Positions 24,887 to 33,870 of a stretch of 64,000 bases of DNA are shown here, piece after piece. The DNA comes from DASQPR01 sp963727415 (GTDB lineage: Bacteria; Actinomycetota; Actinomycetes; Mycobacteriales; Micromonosporaceae): positions 1,550,001 through 1,614,000 of the forward strand of contig CAVSGF010000002.1 in the NCBI GenBank assembly GCA_963727415.1, written 5' to 3'. Within the stretch, counting starts at the first letter, position 1. Every line of letters begins with the position of its first letter. The notes below the pieces were generated by a model, which ran no database searches, was not told where the DNA came from, and saw nothing but the letters and a program-made list of their open reading frames with translations. The position numbers and the translations under genes are program-made.

Positions 24887-26508
24887 GCGCGTTGTCGGGA
24901 GCCGGAGTACTGACCAAGCTGGCCTTGCGTCGCGATCGCGTCAGTCTCCCGCTCTGGGTTGTCGGCCTCGCCGGTTTCACCACGGCCACCACCGCACTGT
25001 GGGTCGCTCAGTACCACAACAACGAGGCCAACCTGATCCAGGACGTCCGCATCGCCGCAACCAGTCCCGGTATCCGCATGCTCGGCCTGGCCTCGGGCGC
25101 CAGCGTCGGCGGATACGCGATGGTGCGCGACTACCTTCTCGTCGTGGTCCTGGCCGCGCTGATGAGCATATTCACGGTGGTCCGGCACACCCGGCAGAGT
25201 GAGGAGACCGGCCGGGCAGAGCTGATTGGCGCGGCGGTCGTAGGTCGGCAGGCCGGCCTCGCGGCCGCTCTCATCGTGGCGGCTTGTGCCGACGCGGCCC
25301 TGGCAGTCCTGGTGGCCGTCGGCATGATCGCGACCGGGCAGCCGGTCGGTGGCTCGTTCGCCGCCGGCGCGGCGATCGCTGGTGTCGGCATCGCGTTCGC
25401 CGGGATAGCCGCGGTCACGACGCAACTGGCCTCCACCACTCGTGGCGCCAGTGGCCTCGCCGCCGCCGCGTTGGGCGTGGGCTTCCTGTTCAGCGGCATC
25501 GGTAACGTAGCCGGTGACGTCGACGTGAGCGGGCTGCGGGTGAGCAGTGCATGGCCGTCGTGGCTCTCGCCGATCGGCTGGGGCCAGCAGATGCGGCCGT
25601 TCGGCGGCAACCACTGGTGGTTGTTGTGCCTGCCATTCGCTTTGTTTGCGGCGTCCATCGCCGCAGCCGTGGTGCTCTCGACCAGGCGCGACTTCGGGCG
25701 GGGGTTGGCGCCCCAGCATCCGGGTCGCTCGGAGGCCGGTCGGCTGCTACGCAGCTCCCTCGGGCTCGCCTGGCACCTGCAACGGGGTGCGCTGCTCGGA
25801 TGGGCCGTTGCCATGCTCGGCTTCGGTCTCGTCTTCGGCGGGCTCATGGAACAGTTCAGCAACGCTACCGGCAGCACCCGCGACTGGTACACCCGTGTGG
25901 GCGGAAGTGCGCAGATCCTCGACGCGTACCGCGCGTCCGTGATGGCTATGGCCGCTGTGGCGGCCGCCATCTACATCGTTCAGGTTCTGCTTCGCATGCG
26001 CGCGGAGGAGACGACCGGGACACTCGAGCCGATCCTCGCGACGTCGGTGAGCCGGCTGCGATGGGTGGTGGGCTACGCCCTGACGGCACTGCTGGGCTCG
26101 ATCGTCCTTCTATTGGTGTTTGCGGTCGGGACCGGTCTTACCGGCGGGGCGGTGGTCGGTGATGTGGCCGGCGAGGTAGGCACATTGGCCGCCGCGAGCC
26201 TCGTGCAGTTGCCCGGAATTCTGGTCATGGGGGCCGCCGTGATCGCACTGACCGGAGCAGCTCCGCACGCTGCGAGCACGGTGTCGTGGGCGTTCCTGAT
26301 CTGGTCCGTGATCGCCGGGCCGCTGTTCGGCGTGACGCTGAAGTTGCCGCAGTGGGTTCAGGACCTCTCACCCTTCACCCACGTGCCCAAGGCGCCGGCG
26401 GTGCCGGTCACGGCGTGGCCGATGGTGGGTTTGACGATGGCCATCGTCGCGCTGGTGGCGACCGGGCTGGTGGCGCTGCGGCGCCGCGACCTGCTGTTGC
26501 CGGCCTGA
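24883..26508 (+). CDS. ABC-2 type exporter permease
   Basis: A 541-residue permease with two similar halves, about 12 membrane segments in total. The first half starts KLALRRDRVSLPLWVVGLAG; the second starts near residue 300 (LGLAWHLQRGALLGWAVAML) and contains MRAEETTGTLEPILATSVSR. A matching RQSEETGRAELIGAAVVGR in the first half shows internal duplication, typical of tetronasin-type ABC-2 permeases. The gene overlaps the ATPase by 4 nt. Together they make an efflux pump. Confidence 0.83.
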   Translation: MSALSGAGVLTKLALRRDRVSLPLWVVGLAGFTTATTALWVAQYHNNEANLIQDVRIAATSPGIRMLGLASGASVGGYAMVRDYLLVVVLAALMSIFTVVRHTRQSEETGRAELIGAAVVGRQAGLAAALIVAACADAALAVLVAVGMIATGQPVGGSFAAGAAIAGVGIAFAGIAAVTTQLASTTRGASGLAAAALGVGFLFSGIGNVAGDVDVSGLRVSSAWPSWLSPIGWGQQMRPFGGNHWWLLCLPFALFAASIAAAVVLSTRRDFGRGLAPQHPGRSEAGRLLRSSLGLAWHLQRGALLGWAVAMLGFGLVFGGLMEQFSNATGSTRDWYTRVGGSAQILDAYRASVMAMAAVAAAIYIVQVLLRMRAEETTGTLEPILATSVSRLRWVVGYALTALLGSIVLLLVFAVGTGLTGGAVVGDVAGEVGTLAAASLVQLPGILVMGAAVIALTGAAPHAASTVSWAFLIWSVIAGPLFGVTLKLPQWVQDLSPFTHVPKAPAVPVTAWPMVGLTMAIVALVATGLVALRRRDLLLPA

Positions 26509-26635
26509 GTGCCTTTCCTGAACTGCGTGGCTGTGCTGCGGCGCACCGGGGGACGCCTCGCCCCTGCCGACCGTTAACGAACAAGCACAAAGCCTGGATT
26601 CGAGGGCGGGCGATCCGGCGTCACCCGCAAAGGGC

Positions 26636-26686
26636 CGCCGAGGGATCTGCTCCGGTGCGTAGCCGTGCGTGTTCGATCCCTCGGCG
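26636..26686. terminator. 12-bp inverted repeat between convergent genes
   Basis: Arms CGCCGAGGGATC (26636-26647) and GATCCCTCGGCG (26675-26686) with a 27-nt loop, placed between the ABC permease end and the multicopper oxidase end. This is a good position for a bidirectional terminator, though the loop is long and there is no T-run. Confidence 0.4.
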
Positions 26687-26722
26687 ACCATCCGGTCGAC
26701 CTGGTCAGGATGCGCCGACCGC

Positions 26723-29017
26723 CTAGTAGTCGGCCCCCTGCTGGTACGTGCGCGTGGCGCCCGGCTTGGGAGTCACCGTGAACGGACGCATCATCTCGTT
26801 GTCCTCGTGGTCGATGATGTGGCAGTGGCAGACGTATCCGTGGCCGTCCGCATTCGGGTCGAACGGGTAGGCCAGGTCCGTGTCGTTGATCGCCTTGTCC
26901 GTCGGCGCGAACCGCACCGCGATGCGGGTGACCTGGCCGGGAAGCGCCGTAACGGTGTCCTTCCACCCGGCTTCGTTGGCGTCCGGAAGGCGCACCGGAC
27001 CCTGTAGATACGACGTGATGTCCGGGTTTCCGCCCAGCGCTCGCGGGTTGCCGGTGGCGTAGTCGAGCGGCGGCCCCCAGCCCGGTGTGAAGGTGCCGCC
27101 GGGGAACGCCGCAGCGTACGCCTTTCCATACGCGCTTGATCGGAAGGCTTGGCGATTGACCACCTGGAACTGGGTAAGGTGGATGTGGATGGGGTGGGCG
27201 TCGGCGGTCAGGTTGACGAGCTCCCAGACCTCCGTGGCTCCCTCAGCCGGCAGTTCCGACAGATACTGGGTGACGCCGCCGATGGTGACCGGGGTGAAGT
27301 CGCCGCGCGTGCTCCCGTCTTCGCGGTGTCCGTCGTATTTGGTGTTGTTGACCAGCACTTCCAGCGGCCCGCCTGGGTATGCGACACCGTCGATAGTGAC
27401 CGGCGGTGCGAGCACCTCGTTGAGCGTCAACTGGCGGGTGTTGTCGGCGCTCACTCCGGCGGCGAGTGTGCCGGCGGCGGGGTCGGCAAGGCGGATCATC
27501 GGCTGGCGCAGTGGTATTCCGGTGGCCGGGTCATAACTGAGGTCCGGCCCGGCGAACGGTTGGTTGACCCGGAACTGCACGATCCGGCCCATGGTGGATC
27601 CCATCGGCGGCGTGCCATCCGGGTACGGCGTCTTTGCGCCGTTGCGCAACAGTAGCGTGTGTCCTTGCAGCCCGGCGAAGTCGATGATGACGTCGGCCCG
27701 TTCGCCCGGCATGAGCCGCAGCACGCGCATCCGCCCCGGGCCGGAGCGCCCGATCTCCACCGGAGCGTCCAGGTAGCCCCCGTCGGTACCGATCTGCCAG
27801 ATCGGTGGCACCGGTGCGTCCGGCGCGTCGCTGGTCAGGAACATCTCATAGGTGCGGGCGTTGGAGCCGTTGATGAACAGGAACCGGTACCGCTTGGGTT
27901 CTACCTGCAGGTACGGCCACGTCTTGCCGTTGACCACGATGGCGTCGCCGACGAACTCCGGCACCCAGAACGGGTGCTCCGGGTTGGGCGTGAAGGGCAC
28001 CCCGGCGTGCAGGAACAGTTGCCCGTCGACGTCAAAGGTGCGGTCCTGGATCACCATGGGAACGAGGTAGTCGATCGGGCCCGAGTTGCCCTGCTGCAGC
28101 CCTACGGCATTCAATCCGGTGGGAAGGTTCAGGTCCGGGTCGACGAGCACGTACGCGCCGGCCAACCCGGCATACACATTCAGCCGGGTGAGGCCCAGCG
28201 CGTGATCGTGGAACCACAGCGGGGCGGCCTCCTGGCCGTTCGGGTAGCGATAGACCGCCGCGTTGGCTCCGGCCGGTGTCTGCGGATTCGGGTTCGTGTA
28301 ATACCCGTGTCCGTGGTAGGCGCCGTCACTGGTGAACCAGGCGTCCGGCCCGCCGTCGATCAGCGGCGGTACCTCTCCGCCGTGCAGATGAGGCACGCCT
28401 GGGACCGGCCCGGTGTAGTTCGATGCGCAGTCGCCCTGCGGCAGGGTTCGCCCGGCGTTGTCGGCCAGTATCTGGACCGCGTTGACCTGGTGGGCGCACT
28501 CATTGGCTTCGGCGTTGACGGGATCGGCCCAGTGCATGGTCTTGTCGGTCGCGGCGAGCCATGCCATCACCTGCGTGTTCGCTCCGCTGCCCAGCTGATT
28601 GATGTAGCGCACCTCGGTCGGGACGTTCCTGTTGGCGACGATCACCGGGCCGATGTACGTCTGCCGCAGGCCGGTCGCCTCTTCGGGGGCGCGGTATCCC
28701 CATACCCAGGTGCCGCCGTACGCCCCGGTTGGCAGCGCGATACCAGTGGGGAGCATCGCCGCGCGGAATTCGGACATGGTCAGTGTCGTTTGCTCGGTGC
28801 CGGCCAGGACGGTCTGCATCGCACCACCAGCGAGGCTGAGAGTCGGCAGCGGCTCCACGAACTGTGGAATAGCGGTACCCGCCAGGGGCGTCTGTGCCAC
28901 CGCCGCGCCGGCCCGTATCCGTGGTAGCGGCAGGACCGGTGCTAGCAGGGCCCCGCCGACTGTGGCCAGGCCTAGCTTGAGCAGGCTTCGACGGCTGGTT
29001 TGCGGCGTGTCGGCCAC
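26723..29017 (-). CDS. Tat-exported multicopper oxidase
   Basis: A 764-residue secreted oxidase. The N-terminus has a twin-arginine signal (SRRSLLKLGL) and a hydrophobic stretch to about residue 40. All four copper-binding motifs are visible: HLHGG (about 213), WFHDHALG (about 273), HPIHIHLTQF (about 617) and the C-terminal HCHIIDHEDNEMM with the type-1 Cys just before (CHCH). The protein is longer than CotA or bilirubin oxidase (about 510), with insertions in the N-terminal cupredoxin domains. Likely substrates are phenols, aromatic amines or metal ions. The start before SRRSLL is well placed. It appears monocistronic. Confidence 0.87.
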   Translation of the reverse strand: MADTPQTSRRSLLKLGLATVGGALLAPVLPLPRIRAGAAVAQTPLAGTAIPQFVEPLPTLSLAGGAMQTVLAGTEQTTLTMSEFRAAMLPTGIALPTGAYGGTWVWGYRAPEEATGLRQTYIGPVIVANRNVPTEVRYINQLGSGANTQVMAWLAATDKTMHWADPVNAEANECAHQVNAVQILADNAGRTLPQGDCASNYTGPVPGVPHLHGGEVPPLIDGGPDAWFTSDGAYHGHGYYTNPNPQTPAGANAAVYRYPNGQEAAPLWFHDHALGLTRLNVYAGLAGAYVLVDPDLNLPTGLNAVGLQQGNSGPIDYLVPMVIQDRTFDVDGQLFLHAGVPFTPNPEHPFWVPEFVGDAIVVNGKTWPYLQVEPKRYRFLFINGSNARTYEMFLTSDAPDAPVPPIWQIGTDGGYLDAPVEIGRSGPGRMRVLRLMPGERADVIIDFAGLQGHTLLLRNGAKTPYPDGTPPMGSTMGRIVQFRVNQPFAGPDLSYDPATGIPLRQPMIRLADPAAGTLAAGVSADNTRQLTLNEVLAPPVTIDGVAYPGGPLEVLVNNTKYDGHREDGSTRGDFTPVTIGGVTQYLSELPAEGATEVWELVNLTADAHPIHIHLTQFQVVNRQAFRSSAYGKAYAAAFPGGTFTPGWGPPLDYATGNPRALGGNPDITSYLQGPVRLPDANEAGWKDTVTALPGQVTRIAVRFAPTDKAINDTDLAYPFDPNADGHGYVCHCHIIDHEDNEMMRPFTVTPKPGATRTYQQGADY

Positions 29018-29589
29018 GTTGCCTCCTGTGATGTGGCTCGTACCGAGTAGCCCTATCCAGGGCGCTACTCACGTTTGGTAGCGAGTGAGTTATCTGATGT
29101 TATTAGACATTAATGAGGAGTTAAGCCGTGAAAGGTATGTTCAGCATGCTTGCCTGCATTCCACCCTTTTGGAGTAAAGGCCCTTGCGATCAAGGAGAAG
29201 CGCGGCCATCGCGCCGCGGTCCCGGCGCGATGTAGCGCCCGCGGCCGGCAGGAGCCCCACCGCGGTGCCGACCGATCGCGCCAGCCAGCAACGGCTTGCG
29301 CCAGTAAGTGCCAAGGATGGCGAGCGCATCGAGCCACTCGCTGCCGGCGCGGCGGTGGTGGACCTAGCGCTGCTCCGATTTGGCGGCCCTGCACGGCGCG
29401 TGCGGCGGTTTCCATCCGGGGGACGGGACGGTGATCCGAGGCCGCGGGTCCCGACGGCATCGACGGTCGCACCACCGTACTCGCTGTCATTTCCGGCCTC
29501 GCGTGCCTGACCGACGGTACCGTGACAAAAGGGGGAATTCATAACGCTATGCACAAGCGTGCGATGACGCGCCTATCAAGGGGGTTGCC
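29018..29589. other. 572-bp region, mostly non-coding
   Basis: The part nearest the oxidase is AT-rich for this genome (around 29090-29115) and probably holds its promoter. One short ORF with a good ribosome binding site lies at 29129-29236. The rest has no supported gene. Confidence 0.45.
29129..29236 (+). CDS. Possible 35-aa small ORF
   Basis: GTG at 29129 lies 7 nt after GAGGAG (29116-29121), in turn after an AT-rich stretch that could be a promoter. It encodes 35 residues starting MKGMFSMLACIPPFW and ends in an Arg/Pro/Gly-rich tail. There is no family match and codon bias is weak, so it may be a leader peptide or chance. Confidence 0.22.
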
Positions 29590-30198
29590 GTGTTTGTTCA
29601 GGTGATTCAGGGACGGATTTCCGATGCTGGCAAGGCACGTGCCGCCTTCGATCAATGGATCGAAGAGCTCGCGCCCGGTGCGACCGGATGGCTCGGTTCC
29701 ACCGCCGGTGTGACGGACGACGGAAGGTTCATCGCGCTGGTCCGTTTCGAGTCCGAGGAGGCAGCGCAGCGCAACAGCGACCGTCCCGAGCAGGACCGGT
29801 GGTGGGCGCAGACGGCCAAGCTGTTCTCCGAGGAGGCGGGCTTCCGCAACAGTGTCGACGTCGCTGTCGACCTGATCGGCGATCCGGATCAGGCGGGCTT
29901 CGTTCAGGTCATGCAGGGTGCGAGTTCGGATCCGGACCGGGCCAAGCAGCTCATGGCACAGGGCTCCGACAAGTGGGCCGAGTTCCGCCCGGAACTCATC
30001 GGCAGCGTCACGGCGCAGCATGAGGGCGGCGGCTACACCGCCGCGTTCTACTTCACGTCCGAACAGGCGGCACGCGAGGGCGAACGCAAGGAGCCACCGC
30101 CGGAGTTGAAGGCGCAGATGGACGAGATGAACGGTCTGACCATCGGCGAACCGGAATTCTTCGATCTCAAGCAGCCCTGGCTGTACTCGTCGCGGTAA
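29590..30198 (+). CDS. Duplicated dimeric alpha/beta-barrel (ABM-like) protein
   Basis: A 202-residue protein made of two similar halves. Each begins with a strand containing V-Q-V-x-Q-G (FVQVIQGRISD at 1, FVQVMQGASSD at about 105) and later has a Phe/Tyr-rich strand and an acidic helix (FIALVRFESEEAAQR; YTAAFYFTSEQAAREG). This is the pattern of the ferredoxin-like dimeric alpha/beta barrel (ABM/YgiN) fold, fused in tandem. AAGGGGG precedes GTG 29590. The biochemical role is unknown; single-domain relatives include quinone-forming monooxygenases and heme-degrading enzymes. Confidence 0.65.
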   Translation: MFVQVIQGRISDAGKARAAFDQWIEELAPGATGWLGSTAGVTDDGRFIALVRFESEEAAQRNSDRPEQDRWWAQTAKLFSEEAGFRNSVDVAVDLIGDPDQAGFVQVMQGASSDPDRAKQLMAQGSDKWAEFRPELIGSVTAQHEGGGYTAAFYFTSEQAAREGERKEPPPELKAQMDEMNGLTIGEPEFFDLKQPWLYSSR

Positions 30199-30605
30199 CC
30201 CACCGGTCGGTTGTTCGGACCCGCCGATGCCCAGGCTGGCACGGGTGGCCAATTCTGCGGCGCGCAAGTACGCGTTCTCCACGGCCCCGACGTTGAGCGA
30301 CTATCCAGGGTGACTCTCGCCTGGCGGGAATCCGCGAACAGCGATGTGCTAGGCCGCTCGTGCCGAAAGCCAGGTTGTCGCCGAGCCGCACGGCAGCGAT
30401 AGATGGTGACGGTGATACCCGAGCGAACGCCGGGTCACCGAGACTTCGCCCGCGCCAGGGCCGACGATGAAAGGATTGCCTGGTGTCGCAGTGCCACGGT
30501 GGCCAGCGCGCCGACGATGACGGCGCGACCACGTCGGGGTGATGCGCAGTGGCAAGGGCGCACCAAGGCGCAGATATGCACGAACTATCCTGGGGAGGTC
30601 GGCAA
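30199..30605. other. 407-bp intergenic region
   Basis: No supported gene and no strong hairpin. It ends in the GGGGAGG ribosome binding site of the lactonase gene. Confidence 0.45.
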
Positions 30606-31649
30606 ATGGCTGGCGGGTCTAGCAACCGCACCGCAGGTGACGGAGCGGTCTTTGTGCAGACGAACGAGCGGGACACCAATCGGGTGCTGGCGTTCGCGAG
30701 GGACGCGACCGGAGCGTTGACGGCGAGCGATGCGGTATCGACCGGCGGGTCGGGCACCGGATCGCCGCACTTGACCTCGCAAGGGTCGGTGATTCTCACC
30801 GGCGACGGTCGCCATCTGCTGGTGACCAACACGGGAAGCGGAGACGTGAGCGTCTTCGCCGTAGCCGGGCGCATGCCCGAGATGCTGCAGAGGATCTCCA
30901 CTGGCGGAGCGCCGAAGAGCGTTACCGAGCATGGTGGCCTGGTATACGTACTGAACACCGATCCGCCGTCGGTGATCGGTTTGCGGCTGGATACGAGTGG
31001 GATCCACGTGATCCCCGGATCGGAGCGGCCGCTTGGCGCCGACGTCGACCCGGCTCAGGTTGGCTTCAGCCCTGACGGCTCGATGCTGGTCATCACCGAG
31101 CGCGGTGCCGACGACATCGCCTGCTACCCGGTCGATGGCGAGGGCTTTCTCGGACCGCCGATCAAGCAGCCGTCATCCGGTCCCACACCGTACGGGTTCG
31201 CCTTCACAGGCAACGGGGCCCTGGTGGTGACCGAGGCATTCGGCGCGCAGAAGGGCAAGGCGGCGGCATCGAGCTATGTGATGGGCGAACGAGGCGTCGA
31301 ACCGACCTCGCGCTCAATCGGCAACGGCCGCAGCGAGATTTGCTGGGCCGCCATCTCCAGCGATGATCGGTACGCGTACACCACGAACTTCGCGGACGGC
31401 GCCGTGTCCCGGTACGCGATCGGTACCGACGGCAGCCTGACGCTCGATGATCCGAAAGCGGGTACTGCCCACGAGGGCCAGACCGGTCTGCGAGACGAGG
31501 GCCTGACCGATGACGGCCGGTACCTGTATGCCATTGACGCCGATTCGCAGCAGGTGTTCGGCTGGTCCGTCGGCGCCGGCGGCGCGCTGTCGCCGATCGG
31601 ACCGTGGGGCGGCATCCCGGCAACCGCCGCCGGCATGGCCGCGCGCTGA
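30606..31649 (+). CDS. Beta-propeller lactonase family protein
   Basis: A 347-residue protein of the YncE/6-phosphogluconolactonase 7-bladed propeller group. Repeated blade motifs are seen: VFVQTNERDTNRVLAFARD, HLLVTNTGSGDVSVFAV, AQVGFSPDGSMLVITERGAD, GFAFTGNGALVVTE, YAYTTNFADGAVSRYAI and GRYLYAIDADSQQVFGW. GGGGAGG lies before ATG 30606. No signal peptide. Many relatives are not lactonases, so the enzymatic role is unproven. Confidence 0.75.
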   Translation: MAGGSSNRTAGDGAVFVQTNERDTNRVLAFARDATGALTASDAVSTGGSGTGSPHLTSQGSVILTGDGRHLLVTNTGSGDVSVFAVAGRMPEMLQRISTGGAPKSVTEHGGLVYVLNTDPPSVIGLRLDTSGIHVIPGSERPLGADVDPAQVGFSPDGSMLVITERGADDIACYPVDGEGFLGPPIKQPSSGPTPYGFAFTGNGALVVTEAFGAQKGKAAASSYVMGERGVEPTSRSIGNGRSEICWAAISSDDRYAYTTNFADGAVSRYAIGTDGSLTLDDPKAGTAHEGQTGLRDEGLTDDGRYLYAIDADSQQVFGWSVGAGGALSPIGPWGGIPATAAGMAAR

Positions 31650-31695
31650 GAAACGCGTAGAACCCACGCGTGGCGACAGTTCAGCCGCGAGTGCT

Positions 31696-33783
31696 CTACA
31701 CGGGGTCGGAGTCGAGGCGCCGGTCAGCCGTCGTCGGCCGGGGACAGGACCGGGGCGGGCCGAGCGAGCCGAGTGCCGCATGGTGCGCCCGCCGGCACTC
31801 GGCCAGCAGTTTGTCGGATGCGACCGGGTAGCCGAGGGCGAATCCTTGCGCCTGGTCGCATTCCAGGCTCCTCAGTACCTCGAGTGCTTCCAGGTTTTCG
31901 ACCCCCTCGGCGGTCACGAATAGGCCCAGGTTGTGGGCGAGATCGATAGCGCTTCCGACGAGGACGGCGTCGGCTGGATCGGTGGCCAGATTGTGGACGA
32001 ATGTCCGGTCGATCTTCAATTCGTCGGCTACGAGCTGCTTGAGCTGGCCGAGCGAACTGAATCCAGTCCCGTAGTCGTCGATGGATACCTGGACCCCGTC
32101 GGCCCGAATCTTGCGCAGGGCCGCGCTCGCCCGGCGTGGGTCGGCGGCCATAGCGCTCTCGGTGATCTCCAGCCTCAGGCGCGAGGCCGGAAGACCGTGT
32201 GCCGCGAGCGCGGAACGGACTTCCGGCACGAAGGCGTCGTCGAGGAGACATACCGGTGGGACATTCACCGACACCGTCACCGGATGGGCCGGCGTCTGCC
32301 ATTGCGCCGCGTCGGCGACGGCGGTTCTGAGGATCCGGTAGGTAAGCGGGATCTCCAGTCCGCCGGTTTCGGCGATGCCTAGGAACGCGTCGGGCCGCAG
32401 CAGCCCGTGAACCGGATGCTGCCATCGGACCAGCGCCTCGGCCGCGGTGACGGCGGCGTCGCTGATGCGGACCTGGGGTTGGTAGTGCAGCACCAGCCGG
32501 CCATGCGTTTCGTCGCCGTTCAGCAGAGCCCGCAGCTCACCGAAGAGCGCCATGCGATGAGGCTGATCGATGTCGATCTTGGCGTCGTAGACCGCGATCC
32601 CATTTCCCGCGGTCTTCGCCCGGTACATGGCGGCGTCCGCGTGCCGCAGCAGGTCTTCCGCGCTGATGTGGCGGTCACCGAGTGCGATCCCCGCGCTCCC
32701 GCTGATGGCCGCCGAACCGGCCGCGATCAGATAGTTGCGTCGCAGCGCGTCGACCGCGCGCTGAGCGATCGCACTGGCCGCCTCGGTGTCCTCGACGGCC
32801 GGGAGGAGGACCGCGAACTCGTCGCCCCCGAGGCGTGCCACGGTGTCGCCCGCGCGGCATGCGGCTCGCAGCCGATGACCGGTCTCGACCAGTACCTCAT
32901 CGCCAGCTTGGTGGCCGAGAGTGTCGTTGACGTTCTTGAATCCGTTCAGGTCGATCAGGATCACGGCGAGGTGAGATCCCGGGTGCGACTCGCTGACGGC
33001 CCGGCCGATCTGTTGTTCGAAGAGCACCCGGTTGGCCAGTCCGGTCAGCGGGTCATGCAGTGCCTGATGCTGGCTGGCGGTGGCGAGAGCAACAAGGCGT
33101 CGCTGGTAGCCGAGCATCGTGCGCCAGATCATTGCCACCAAGGCGAGGCCGGCCACGAATCCGAGTCCCGAGACGGCGAAGATCCGCTTTTGCACCTGCT
33201 CCTGGTTGGCGACAAGGCGCTGCGCCCGGAGGTGGTAGGCGTGCGATTGGGTGTCAACGTCGTGTTGCAGCGTGTAGTAGGCGGGTGCTACTCGAAGCCG
33301 GTACTGCTGGGCTGCCATCGGATTGCCGTTGGCCACCATCCGGATCAGGCGGTCGGTGGCCGTTCGGTACGCGGCTTGCTCTGTCTGCAGCCGTCCGACG
33401 GCGGCGACGTCCGGCCCGAGAGTGTGATCCCGCAGCTGGCGCAGGACTCGGTCCGCGACCGTGCCGGACTCGGAATAGCGATCTCGGCTGACGACGGACG
33501 GTTCCAGCTGGTACTCGTGCGCGTCGAGCTGCTGGGTCGCGACGGCGGTGCGCGCCTCCGCGAAGATCTCGTCGTAGTTCAGCGCCCGGCGCTGCGAACC
33601 GACAGCGTGCGACAGCTGTAGCCCACCCCAGACGGTGAATACGGCAGCACAGCACAGCACGGCGGTTAGGGCCGCGGTCAGGCCCAGACTACGCCGCGCT
33701 TCAGTCAGTCCGCCTACACGCCGGTTGGCGTCAGCAACACCATTCGACCGCCATGCGGCCCTGATGCTCATCGAGCGGCCCAT
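31696..33783 (-). CDS. Membrane GGDEF-EAL c-di-GMP protein
   Basis: A 695-residue protein. A first helix near residues 30-50 (LGLTAALTAVLCCAAVFTVW) and a second near 205-225 bracket an extracytoplasmic helical sensor. The GGDEF domain follows (about 240-405, active site RLGGDEFAVLLP, with LIDLNGFKNVNDTLGHQAGD). The EAL domain (about 425-675) has EALVRWQHP, EITESAM, DDYGTGFSSLGQL, LKIDRTFV and TAEGVEN, so both catalytic sites look intact. ATG 33783 is chosen over 33855 because of AGGAGA upstream. It is divergent from a periplasmic LIV-type binding protein. It would make or degrade c-di-GMP in response to an external signal. Confidence 0.85.
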   Translation of the reverse strand: MGRSMSIRAAWRSNGVADANRRVGGLTEARRSLGLTAALTAVLCCAAVFTVWGGLQLSHAVGSQRRALNYDEIFAEARTAVATQQLDAHEYQLEPSVVSRDRYSESGTVADRVLRQLRDHTLGPDVAAVGRLQTEQAAYRTATDRLIRMVANGNPMAAQQYRLRVAPAYYTLQHDVDTQSHAYHLRAQRLVANQEQVQKRIFAVSGLGFVAGLALVAMIWRTMLGYQRRLVALATASQHQALHDPLTGLANRVLFEQQIGRAVSESHPGSHLAVILIDLNGFKNVNDTLGHQAGDEVLVETGHRLRAACRAGDTVARLGGDEFAVLLPAVEDTEAASAIAQRAVDALRRNYLIAAGSAAISGSAGIALGDRHISAEDLLRHADAAMYRAKTAGNGIAVYDAKIDIDQPHRMALFGELRALLNGDETHGRLVLHYQPQVRISDAAVTAAEALVRWQHPVHGLLRPDAFLGIAETGGLEIPLTYRILRTAVADAAQWQTPAHPVTVSVNVPPVCLLDDAFVPEVRSALAAHGLPASRLRLEITESAMAADPRRASAALRKIRADGVQVSIDDYGTGFSSLGQLKQLVADELKIDRTFVHNLATDPADAVLVGSAIDLAHNLGLFVTAEGVENLEALEVLRSLECDQAQGFALGYPVASDKLLAECRRAHHAALGSLGPPRSCPRPTTADRRLDSDPV

Positions 33784-33870
33784 GGCAGCCGGTTTCTCCT
33801 CGCCAAGCGCTCGTGGTTTCCGATATTGCCGGCTGGGGCACCTTCTCCCCAGCACGAAACAGTGATATTA

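Noticed and set aside
26641..26690. tRNA-like 3' end (GTTCGATCCCTC then CGACCA)
   Set aside because: The T-arm and acceptor spacing do not fit: no 5-bp T-stem pairs around TTCGATC and there is no anticodon or D arm. The stretch is better explained by the 12-bp inverted repeat.
27659..28927. 422-codon plus-strand frame inside the multicopper oxidase gene
   Set aside because: It is antisense to a gene with all copper motifs intact and encodes low-complexity Val/Arg/Gly-rich sequence.
31933..33621. Long plus-strand frames opposite the GGDEF-EAL gene
   Set aside because: These are antisense shadows. The minus-strand gene has intact GGDEF and EAL motifs, which explain the frame.
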